64,000 nucleotides of DNA from Sphingomonas lacunae (lineage in GTDB: Bacteria; Pseudomonadota; Alphaproteobacteria; Sphingomonadales; Sphingomonadaceae): contig NZ_CP053015.1 in assembly GCF_012979535.1 (NCBI RefSeq), positions 310,001-374,000 on the forward strand, in the 5' to 3' direction. The translations under genes and the position numbers were made by a program. Below, in pieces: positions 1-6,809 of this stretch. Every line of letters starts with the position of its first letter. Positions within the stretch are counted from its first letter, which is position 1. The notes beneath the pieces are model-generated. The model did no database searches. It was not told the DNA's origin and saw only the letters and a program-made list of their open reading frames with translations.

Positions 1-1051
1 GGCTGGAGAGATCATATTTCTCGCGGTCGGGATGTTCGAGCAATTGCCAGGCGATGGTCGGGACGCCGCCGGTGGCGTTGACCCGCTCCCGCTCGATCAA
101 CTGCATCGCCTTTACCACATCCCATTTGTGCATGAGGATGATGCGATGACCGGCGAACAGCACGCCCATCAGCGTCGCGCTGCACGCGGTGGCGTGGAAC
201 AGCGGGATGACGGTGAGCATCGTCTTGCGTTGCGGCGCGGGCAGTGCCTCTCCCTTGCGCAGGACGGCGCGGGCAGCCGCATAGGCGCTCGACAGGATGT
301 TGGTGAGGAGGTTGCGGTGGGTGCCGAGCGCGCCCTTGGGTCGGCCGGTGGTGCCGCTGGTGTAGAGGATGGTCGCCGGATCATCAGGCGCGATGTCGGC
401 TGGCGGCAGGTCGGTATCGGGCAGGCTGGCCCAATCGGCGGTGGTGCCGATGATGGCTTCGAGCGGGCGGGCACCAAAGCCGGGCTCGCCGGGGTGGCGG
501 GCGACGAGGATGTGGGCGAGCGCCGGGGCCTCGGTGAGGTGCGGGCCAATGAGGTCGAGCCGTTCGGGATCGCAGATGAGCAGCTTTGCTCCCGAATCGC
601 TGAGGCCATAGGCAAGCTCGTCGCCGGTCCACCAGGCGTTGAGCGGCACGGCAATCGCGCCGAGCACGGTGGCGGCGAAAAAGGCGACCGGCCATTCGGG
701 GAGGTTGCGCATGGCGATGGCGACCCGGTCCCCCTTGGTCACGCCGAGCAGCGTCAGTTCGCCGGCAAGCGCGGCCACTGCCCGGAACCAGGATTCGAAA
801 CTGATGCGCTCGCCCTCATATTGGAGGAATTCGAGGTCGCCGTGGGTGCGGGCGTGGCGTGCGAGATGGGCAAGCGACGGTAGCGCATTCTTCCATACGC
901 GGGTGGGGATGCCGCGGATGGTGGCGACATCCATCTCGAACGGGGCACCAGGCGCACAGAGCAGGCGTTCCACTTCGCTGACCGACATGGCGGGCCAGCC
1001 GGGGGGCGGGCCGTTCTCGGCAGCGGGGGCGAGCACAGTCTCTTGCGTCAT
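1..1051 (-). CDS. Long-chain acyl-CoA synthetase / AMP-dependent ligase, 3' end outside window
   Basis: Activates a carboxylic (probably fatty) acid to acyl-AMP and then acyl-CoA in the cytoplasm. About 350 N-terminal residues are visible; the frame is still open at base 1, so the C-terminal lid domain lies outside the window. The diagnostic AMP-binding P-loop YTSGTTGRPKG is readable around bases 330-370 on the minus strand, followed by the PLFHATA segment near 190-215. The start was placed at the ATG at 1051, the last of three consecutive ATGs, because GGGAG sits at good spacing upstream; 1054 and 1057 are alternatives. It is divergent from a TesB-type thioesterase, so an activating and a hydrolysing acyl-CoA enzyme share a 190-bp intergenic region. 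Acid chain-length specificity cannot be read. Confidence 0.9.
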   Translation of the reverse strand, partial: MTQETVLAPAAENGPPPGWPAMSVSEVERLLCAPGAPFEMDVATIRGIPTRVWKNALPSLAHLARHARTHGDLEFLQYEGERISFESWFRAVAALAGELTLLGVTKGDRVAIAMRNLPEWPVAFFAATVLGAIAVPLNAWWTGDELAYGLSDSGAKLLICDPERLDLIGPHLTEAPALAHILVARHPGEPGFGARPLEAIIGTTADWASLPDTDLPPADIAPDDPATILYTSGTTGRPKGALGTHRNLLTNILSSAYAAARAVLRKGEALPAPQRKTMLTVIPLFHATACSATLMGVLFAGHRIILMHKWDVVKAMQLIERERVNATGGVPTIAWQLLEHPDREKYDLSS

Positions 1052-1241
1052 CATCATCTCCCGAACGGTGCCGACCTGTGTCGGGCGGTCACCGATTCTG
1101 TCCGGCAGGACAGGCAGGTCGAGAGGCTAGCGCGATTAACCTCGCTGATGCGAGAAAATTCTTAATCGCAGTATGGTGATTGCGAAGCAGGCGGTTATGC
1201 GGCAGTGCAGCATTCCCTCCCAACCGCAAGGACAAGCCGCG

Positions 1242-2138
1242 ATGACCACCGACGAACAGCCCGCCGAAACCATCGAAGGCCGCGTCGAGCAGTTGCTGCG
1301 GCTGCTCGATCTGACGCCCAAGGGCGAGCTGCTGTTCACCGGTTCACGCCAGCCGGGCGGTCAGGGCCGGGTGTTCGGCGGACAGGTGATCGCGCAGGGG
1401 CTGATGGCGGCGATGAAGGATGTCGAGCCGTCACGCCATCTCCATTCGCTGCACTGCTATTTCATGCGCGCGGGCGATGAGTCGCAGGAAATCGACTATC
1501 AGGTGCGGCAGGATTTTGACGGTGGCAGTTTCTCGACCCGGCGGATCATCGCGCTGCAATCCGAGCGGCCGATCCTGACGATGACCGCATCGTTCCACAA
1601 GCTGGAGGAAGGGTTCCACCATCAGGAGCCGATGCCCAATGTCCCCGGCCCCGACGTGCTGATGACCGAACAGGAGCGGATCGCGCAGGAGACCGACCCG
1701 CAAAGCGCGGCGCTGCTCAACCGGTTCCAGGCAATGCGACCGATCGAGGTGCGGCCGATCGAGCGGCGGTCGATCGCGCGGCCCGAACCGCAGCAGCCCT
1801 TTGCCCATTGCTGGATGCGGCTGGGCGCGCCGATTGGCGATGACCTGAACCTGCACCGCGCCATCCTCGCCTATGCGTCGGACATGATGCTGCTCGGCAC
1901 CTGCGCGCTGCCACACGGGGTCAATTGGCAAGTGCCGGGGTTCATGAACGCCAGCCTCGACCACGCTGTGTGGTTCCACGACGATTTCCGCGTCGATGAC
2001 TGGCTGCTCTATGCGATGGACAGCCCCTGGGCGGGAAGAGCGCGCGGGTTCAACCGCGGGCGTTTCTATACACGTGACGGCAGGCTGGTGGCGAGTGTCG
2101 CGCAGGAAGGGCTGATCCGGTACAGAAAGCCGGCGTGA
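1242..2138 (+). CDS. tesB: Acyl-CoA thioesterase II (TesB family)
   Basis: Hydrolyses medium/long-chain acyl-CoA to free acid and CoA. The 298-residue product is a double-hotdog protein of normal TesB length. The N-terminal half has GRVFGGQVIAQ; the C-terminal half carries the catalytic-type Asp (Asp214 in YASDMM) and Gln (Gln288 in AQEGLIR) equivalent to the E. coli TesB Asp/Gln pair. The frame is open upstream to 1173, but the ATG at 1242 has AAGGAC about 8 nt before it and gives a normal TesB N-terminus, so it is preferred. It is convergent with the following SDR gene, with a CCCCTCCCTT/AAGGGAGGGG palindrome in the short gap. Confident for family; physiological substrate unknown. Confidence 0.93.
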   Translation: MTTDEQPAETIEGRVEQLLRLLDLTPKGELLFTGSRQPGGQGRVFGGQVIAQGLMAAMKDVEPSRHLHSLHCYFMRAGDESQEIDYQVRQDFDGGSFSTRRIIALQSERPILTMTASFHKLEEGFHHQEPMPNVPGPDVLMTEQERIAQETDPQSAALLNRFQAMRPIEVRPIERRSIARPEPQQPFAHCWMRLGAPIGDDLNLHRAILAYASDMMLLGTCALPHGVNWQVPGFMNASLDHAVWFHDDFRVDDWLLYAMDSPWAGRARGFNRGRFYTRDGRLVASVAQEGLIRYRKPA

Positions 2139-2164
2139 GAGGCGCATAGCGGCACCCACCCCAA

Positions 2165-2186
2165 CCCCTCCCTTGGAAGGGAGGGG
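2165..2186. repeat. Extragenic palindrome between convergent tesB and SDR genes
   Basis: CCCCTCCCTT, 2-nt centre, AAGGGAGGGG: a near-perfect 10-bp inverted repeat in the 63-bp convergent gap. It could act as a bidirectional transcription stop, though there is no T-run. It shares a CCTCCC..GGGAGG-type core with the element at 3067-3084, so it looks like one copy of a short repeat family. Confidence 0.7.
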
Positions 2187-2201
2187 CCTTGAAGCCGGAG
2201 C

Positions 2202-2972
2202 TTAGCCTGAAATGGTGCTGCCGCCGTCGACGACGATGGTCTGGCCGTTGATGTAGGCCCCGGCGCGGCTGCCGAGGAGCAGGGCGGCGCCGGCGAGGTC
2301 TTCGGAGATACCCATGCGGCGCATCGGGTGCTGCGTGTTGAAGCGCTCCTCCGCCGCCGGATTGTCCCACAGCGCCTTGGCGAAATCGGTGCGGATCAGG
2401 CCGGGGGCGATGCAGTTGGTGCGGATGTTGTGGCGGCCATATTCGACCGCATAGTTGCGGGCGATCTGCATGTCGGCGGCCTTGGAAATGCAATAGGCGC
2501 CGATGGTTTCCGAACCCTTCAGGCCGCCAATCGAGCTGACGATGATGATCGCGCCGTCCTTTTTCTCGATCATGTCCGGCAGGACAAGCTGCGCCAGCCA
2601 GTGGTTCGACAGGATGTTGTTGTCGAGGATCTTGCGGAACTGTTCGTCCGAGATGCCGCCGGCCGGGCCGTAATAGGGGTTGGACGCGGCATTGGCGACG
2701 AGGATGTCGATAGGACCAAAGGCATCACGCGCCCTAGCCACCATGTCCTCAAGCGCCGCCTTGGACGAGATGCTGGCAGGGATAGCCACCGCCTTGCCCT
2801 GCCCGCGCGCGTTGATTTCGGCGGCGACGGCCTCGCAGGCTTCCGCCGTGCGGCTGGAGATGACGACATTGGCACCGTGCAGCGCATAATGTTCGGCAAT
2901 CGCCTTGCCGATGCCACGGGTCGAGCCGGTGATGATCGCGGTCTTGCCGCTGAGGTCAAAGAGGGATTGCAT
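2202..2972 (-). CDS. SDR family NAD(P)-dependent oxidoreductase
   Basis: Classical short-chain dehydrogenase/reductase of 256 residues. The Rossmann glycine motif TGSTRGIG is at residues 15-22, NAAS follows strand 4, Asn118 lies in DNNI, and the catalytic Ser147-Tyr160-Lys164 set is in SSIGG and YCISK. The C-terminus (GQTIVVDGGSTISG) is typical of 3-oxoacyl-reductase-like members. It is co-directional with the upstream MDR oxidoreductase, separated by about 118 nt that contain two palindromes, so it may or may not be in one transcript. The neighbouring acyl-CoA ligase and thioesterase suggest a fatty or acyl substrate; that is inference only. Confidence 0.92.
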   Translation of the reverse strand: MQSLFDLSGKTAIITGSTRGIGKAIAEHYALHGANVVISSRTAEACEAVAAEINARGQGKAVAIPASISSKAALEDMVARARDAFGPIDILVANAASNPYYGPAGGISDEQFRKILDNNILSNHWLAQLVLPDMIEKKDGAIIIVSSIGGLKGSETIGAYCISKAADMQIARNYAVEYGRHNIRTNCIAPGLIRTDFAKALWDNPAAEERFNTQHPMRRMGISEDLAGAALLLGSRAGAYINGQTIVVDGGSTISG

Positions 2973-3046
2973 GGGGGTCTCCTGTTAGGCTGGACGGGAG
3001 GGACGGCGGCGGTTGCGTTGTGGCGCATCAGCGGGCCTGCCCCTCC

Positions 3047-3084
3047 ACCATCCTGCGGATGGTCCCCCTCCCCTGAAGGGGAGG
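3047..3084. repeat. Double extragenic palindrome (repeat-family element)
   Basis: Two adjacent inverted repeats lie between the MDR and SDR genes. ACCATCC-TGC-GGATGGT occupies 3047-3063, and CCTCCCCT-GA-AGGGGAGG occupies 3067-3084. The second arm resembles the palindrome at 2165-2186. The modular layout is that of short repeated extragenic palindromes rather than a classical U-tailed terminator. Confidence 0.7.
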
Positions 3085-3090
3085 ATGGGC

Positions 3091-4224
3091 TCAGGCCGAG
3101 GGGTTGACGAGATATTTGGTGCCGGTGGCCTTGGCCTGATAGGCCTTGGCAATCTCCGGATTGAGCATGTCCCTGAGGCTGATGTCGGCAGTGTAGTGGC
3201 TGGCGAAGATGCCATTGCGTTCGTCGATGACACGCTGGCGCATGCCGGCGACTTCGCCCGGCATCTTCATCAGCTGCGGGGTCAACAGCCAGCCGCCAAT
3301 GCCCCATTGCAGGCCAAAGCTGCGGTTGAATTCGGTCGGGCCGGTGTCGAGCGAGCCGTAGATATAGACCTGTTTGTGGACGGTCGAACCATAGACCGAG
3401 AAGCCTGCGCCGGTGCGGGCGGCGGCGGCCTCCATCGCGGTGAGGATCTGCCCGGCAAGCTTGCCACCGCCGATGGCGTCAAAGGCGAGCGTCGCGCCCG
3501 TGGCGACGAGCGCGTCAACGAGACGGTCGAAGAAATCGGGGGTCGAGCTGTCGATGACATGGTCCGCACCCAGCCCCTTGAGGATGGCGACCTGTTCCGC
3601 CGAGCGGACTATGTTGACCAGCTGCACCCCTTCGGCCTGGCACAGGCGGACGAGCATCTGGCCGAGGTTCGAGGCAGCAGCGGTGTGGACGAGCGCGCTA
3701 TAGCCTTCACGGCGCATGGTGGCGATCATCGACAGGGCGGTGAGCGGATTGACCGTCAGCGACGCACCTTCACGGGCGGTCGCGCCTTCGGGCAGGACCA
3801 TCGCGTCGGAGACTTTCACCACACGGTATTTGCGGTACATCGCCCCGCCAAAGGTGGCGACGACGCGGCCGACCAGCGCCTGCGCCGCCGCCGAGGCGCC
3901 AGCGGCGACAACGGTGCCCGCGCCTTCGTTGCCGACCGGCATCGGCTGATCGAGCCGGGCGGTGACCATGCGCGCCATGTGCGGGAAAATGTCCATCACC
4001 AGCGTCGGGTTGGCGGCGCTGCTGTCAACGCGGGCGGTGCTGACATCGCCGGGGCCGAACAGCAAGCCGAGGTCCGACGGGTTGATCGGCGTCGCTTCGA
4101 CGCGGAGCAGCAGTTCGTCATCGGCGAGCGGGGCAAGTACCTGCGGCTCGAGCGTCACCTTCATGGTGCCGTCGCCGGTAGCGGTCGAAAACAGGGCCAG
4201 GCCATCGGTGGGCAGGTCGCTCAT
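3091..4224 (-). CDS. Zinc-binding-dehydrogenase-like MDR oxidoreductase (quinone oxidoreductase type)
   Basis: A 377-residue medium-chain dehydrogenase/reductase with an N-terminal GroES-like half (ATPINPSDLGLLFG; GNEGAGTVVAAG) and a C-terminal Rossmann half (ALVHTAAASNLGQMLVRLCQ). I see no structural-zinc Cys cluster and no catalytic-zinc Cys/His set, so this is a zinc-independent quinone-reductase/enoyl-reductase type despite the Pfam family name. It probably reduces a conjugated carbonyl with NADPH. It lies upstream of the SDR gene on the same strand. The start at 4224 is followed by MSDLPTDGL; the upstream minus-strand bases (GAGGAGAAACAC) give a clear ribosome-binding site. Confidence 0.85.
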   Translation of the reverse strand: MSDLPTDGLALFSTATGDGTMKVTLEPQVLAPLADDELLLRVEATPINPSDLGLLFGPGDVSTARVDSSAANPTLVMDIFPHMARMVTARLDQPMPVGNEGAGTVVAAGASAAAQALVGRVVATFGGAMYRKYRVVKVSDAMVLPEGATAREGASLTVNPLTALSMIATMRREGYSALVHTAAASNLGQMLVRLCQAEGVQLVNIVRSAEQVAILKGLGADHVIDSSTPDFFDRLVDALVATGATLAFDAIGGGKLAGQILTAMEAAAARTGAGFSVYGSTVHKQVYIYGSLDTGPTEFNRSFGLQWGIGGWLLTPQLMKMPGEVAGMRQRVIDERNGIFASHYTADISLRDMLNPEIAKAYQAKATGTKYLVNPSA

Positions 4225-4372
4225 GTGTTTCTCCTCAAGAGTCTTTGATGATGGTTTCTGGCGCGCAGACTAGGCGCTGTGCGGGGCTGGCCCAAGCGCT
4301 TTTTGTAAAAGGGGTATGGTTGGACGGCTTGCCGTTGCGGCATCCGACGATGGCAGGAGCATCGATCAATGC

Positions 4373-4401
4373 TTGACTCGTTCCGGCGGCATGGCATTTT
4401 A
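4373..4401 (+). promoter_or_regulatory. Predicted imuA promoter
   Basis: TTGACT at 4373-4378 and ATTTTA at 4396-4401 are separated by 17 nt. This sigma70-like pair ends directly against the LexA box, the right geometry for repression of the mutasome operon. Inferred from sequence only. Confidence 0.55.
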
Positions 4402-4416
4402 GAACAAAGTAAGAAC
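4402..4416 (+). promoter_or_regulatory. LexA (SOS) box upstream of imuA
   Basis: GAAC at 4402-4405, seven bases, GAAC at 4413-4416. This is the exact reverse complement of the alphaproteobacterial LexA operator GTTC-N7-GTTC, a direct rather than inverted repeat. It lies immediately after the predicted -10 and 17 nt before the imuA ATG. Confidence 0.85.
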
Positions 4417-4432
4417 ATTGAACGGAATCGCC

Positions 4433-5308
4433 ATGAGCGAGTCGGCGCACGCCCTCTCCCGCTTGCGGCGGCAACTTGCCGCCATCGAGCGACAGCAGCA
4501 AACGGCAACGGCGGACCCGGAGCGGGTGCCGACCGGTCATGCCGCGATCGACGCCGCGCTGGACGGCGGGATGATGCGCGCGCGGTTGCACGAGCTGTTT
4601 GCCGCCGAGGCCGAGGATGCAGCGGCGGTGGCAGGCTTTGCCGCGATGCTGGCGCGGCAGGCGGGTGGGCCGCTGGTGTGGTTGCGGCAGGATGAGGCGC
4701 AGCGGCGCGGCGGCGGGCTGTACGGGCCGGGACTGGCCGAGATCGGCCTTGATCCGGCGGTGCTGACCATCGCCCTGCTGCCCGATGCGCTAGCCATCCT
4801 GAAGGCGGCGGCGGAGGTGGTGCGATGCCCGGCGGTGGGTGTGGCGGTGATCGAGCTGTGGCAAGGGGCCCCTGCCCTCGACCTGACCGCGAGCCGGCGG
4901 TTGGCAATGGCGGCCGAGCAATCAGGCGTCACCGCGCTGATGCTGAGGGTGGCGGCCGAACTGGTGCCATCGGCGGCCTGGACACGCTGGCAGGTGACAT
5001 CGGCACCATCGGCCCCTCTGGAGGCCAATGCCCCCGGTCATCCGGCGCTCGACCTGACAATCATGCGACAGCGTGGCCGCCCGGCGGGCGGGCGCTGGTT
5101 AGTGGAGTGGAACCGTGAGCAAGGCTGTTTCATCGAACCGGGTAGTCGCAACCGGCGCGACGAAGAGCCCGTCACCCGCCGAATCGGCAGCGCCATCGCC
5201 GCCGTTTATGGCGGCAAATCCGGCGCGGCCGCCCAAGGGAGGCACGCGGGCGCAGCGGCGCTTTCTCGCCCTGACCTTTCCCTTTCTGTCGACCGATCGG
5301 CTGCATAG
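4433..5308 (+). CDS. imuA: ImuA, SOS mutasome accessory protein (RecA-like)
   Basis: First gene of the imuA-imuB-dnaE2 translesion mutagenesis cassette, a 291-residue RecA/SulA-related protein. The visible ImuA signature includes LHELFAAEAEDAAAVAGFAAML, GPLVWLRQD, GLYGPGLAEIGLDP and the C-terminal GGRWLVEWNREQGCF. The frame opens at a TTG (4418) inside the LexA region, but the ATG at 4433 has GGAA upstream and gives the expected N-terminus. About 60 residues follow the usual end of the family, simply because the frame stays open across the imuB start; this tail overlaps imuB by 194 bp. Induction by DNA damage is expected from the LexA box. The role in docking the mutasome to the replisome is family knowledge. 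Confidence 0.9.
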   Translation: MSESAHALSRLRRQLAAIERQQQTATADPERVPTGHAAIDAALDGGMMRARLHELFAAEAEDAAAVAGFAAMLARQAGGPLVWLRQDEAQRRGGGLYGPGLAEIGLDPAVLTIALLPDALAILKAAAEVVRCPAVGVAVIELWQGAPALDLTASRRLAMAAEQSGVTALMLRVAAELVPSAAWTRWQVTSAPSAPLEANAPGHPALDLTIMRQRGRPAGGRWLVEWNREQGCFIEPGSRNRRDEEPVTRRIGSAIAAVYGGKSGAAAQGRHAGAAALSRPDLSLSVDRSAA

Positions 5309-6800
5309 CGAGCGACGGGCGGCGGGGCGCGAGCCATGGCCGGTACCGATCGCCTGTGTCGAAAAGCATCGCGGTGCGGTGATATTGACTGCTGTCGATG
5401 AAGCGGCGGCGGCACAAGGCCTGGCCCCCGGCCTGTCGCTGGCCGATGCGCGGGCACGCGTGCCCGATCTGGAAACGATCGAGGCCGATCCGCTGGCCGA
5501 TGCGCGCTGGCTGGAGGCGTTGGCTGACATGGCCGACCGCTATACGCCGCTGGTCGCGCTCGACCCGCTAGACGGGCTGACGCTCGATATCACCGGTGCG
5601 GCGCATCTGTTCGGTGGTGAGAGGGCGATGGCGGCAGATGCCGAGGAACGGATCGGCGCTATGGGCCTGTCGCTGCGCCATGCCTTTGCCGGCACGCCCG
5701 AGGCGGCGCAGGCGCTGGCACGGTTCCAGACGGTGCCCGCGCCCGACGAGGAGGCGGCGATCCGCCGCCTGCCGATTGCCGCGCTGCGGCTGGAGGAAGA
5801 GGCGGTGACCGGATTGCGCCGGGCCGGGCTGCGCACGATTGGCGACCTTGCCGGACGGCCCACCGCGCCGCTCTCCGCCCGCTTTGGCGAGGAAGCGAGC
5901 GAGGCGCTGGCACGCATGTTGGGGCGCAGCGACAGCCGCCTGTCACCGCGCCGGGTGCCGCCGGCGCTGGCCTTTGCCCGGCGTTTTGCCGAGCCACTGG
6001 CACGGACCGAAGAGGCGGTAGCGGTGATCGGGGAACTGGTGCGCGAGGCGGCGCAGAGGCTCGAGGCGCGCGGCAAGGGCGGGCGGCGCTTTGCCGTACG
6101 GCTGTTCCGCAGCGATGGCGCGGTGCGCGATCTGGCGGTCGAGACGAGCCTGCCGGTGCGCGATGCCGAGGTGGTGATGCGCCTGTTCGCCGAACGGATC
6201 GACGCGCTGGCCGACCCGATTGACCCCGGCTTCGGTTTTGACCTGATCCGGCTGGCAGTGCCGCGGCTCGATGATGTCGCGCCGACGCAGCTGGTGCTCG
6301 AAGGCGGCAGCGCAAGCAACGCGGGCAAGGATGAGGCGGCGCTGGTGGCGCTGGGCGACCGGCTGGCGACCCGGCATGGCGAGGGGCGGGTACGGCGGCT
6401 GATTGAGCAGGACCGGCATATCCCAGAGCAGGGCGTGCTGGCACTGCCGCTGGTTTCCGCGCCGCCGCCGGCGCCATGGCAGGGGGAGCGTGAGGAGGGC
6501 GAGCCGCCGACCCGGCCGATCCATCTGTTCGACCCGCCGCAACCGATCCAGGTGATGGCCGAAGTGCCCGATGGCCCGCCGCAGCGGTTCCGCTGGCAGC
6601 GGCGGCTGCATGATGTCACCCGCTATGAGGGGCCGGAGCGGATTGCCGCCGAATGGTGGAACCGCGACACGCCGGGGCTGACCCGCGATTATTACCGCGT
6701 CGAGGATGCGCGCGGGCGGCGGCTGTGGGTGTTCCGCCATGGCCTGTATGGCGACGAGGTGCGCGATCCCGGCTGGTATGTGCATGGCGTATTTGTGTGA
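5115..6800 (+). CDS. imuB: ImuB, catalytically inactive Y-family polymerase-like mutasome hub
   Basis: Y-family DNA polymerase homologue of 561 residues that bridges the beta clamp, ImuA and DnaE2. The core begins at RRFLALTFPFLSTDRLH, and the little-finger/Rad4-like middle contains the helix-hairpin-helix-like LRRAGLRTIGDLAG. Where active Y-family enzymes have an S-I-D-E acidic motif this protein reads LDPLDGLTLDITG, consistent with the family being non-catalytic. The C-terminus (RDYYRVEDARGRRLWVFR...DPGWYVHGVF) is the ImuB signature. The GTG at 5115 is chosen because GGAG lies 7 nt upstream; the in-frame ATG at 5208 has none. This gives a Ser/Ala/Pro-rich leader of about 46 residues. dnaE2 follows after 9 nt. 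Confidence 0.9.
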   Translation: MSKAVSSNRVVATGATKSPSPAESAAPSPPFMAANPARPPKGGTRAQRRFLALTFPFLSTDRLHSERRAAGREPWPVPIACVEKHRGAVILTAVDEAAAAQGLAPGLSLADARARVPDLETIEADPLADARWLEALADMADRYTPLVALDPLDGLTLDITGAAHLFGGERAMAADAEERIGAMGLSLRHAFAGTPEAAQALARFQTVPAPDEEAAIRRLPIAALRLEEEAVTGLRRAGLRTIGDLAGRPTAPLSARFGEEASEALARMLGRSDSRLSPRRVPPALAFARRFAEPLARTEEAVAVIGELVREAAQRLEARGKGGRRFAVRLFRSDGAVRDLAVETSLPVRDAEVVMRLFAERIDALADPIDPGFGFDLIRLAVPRLDDVAPTQLVLEGGSASNAGKDEAALVALGDRLATRHGEGRVRRLIEQDRHIPEQGVLALPLVSAPPPAPWQGEREEGEPPTRPIHLFDPPQPIQVMAEVPDGPPQRFRWQRRLHDVTRYEGPERIAAEWWNRDTPGLTRDYYRVEDARGRRLWVFRHGLYGDEVRDPGWYVHGVFV

Positions 6801-6809
6801 GAAGCGGCC

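Noticed and set aside
3013-4248. 411-codon plus-strand frame antisense to the MDR gene
   Set aside because: Starts in the palindromic spacer and runs antisense to a typical MDR protein.
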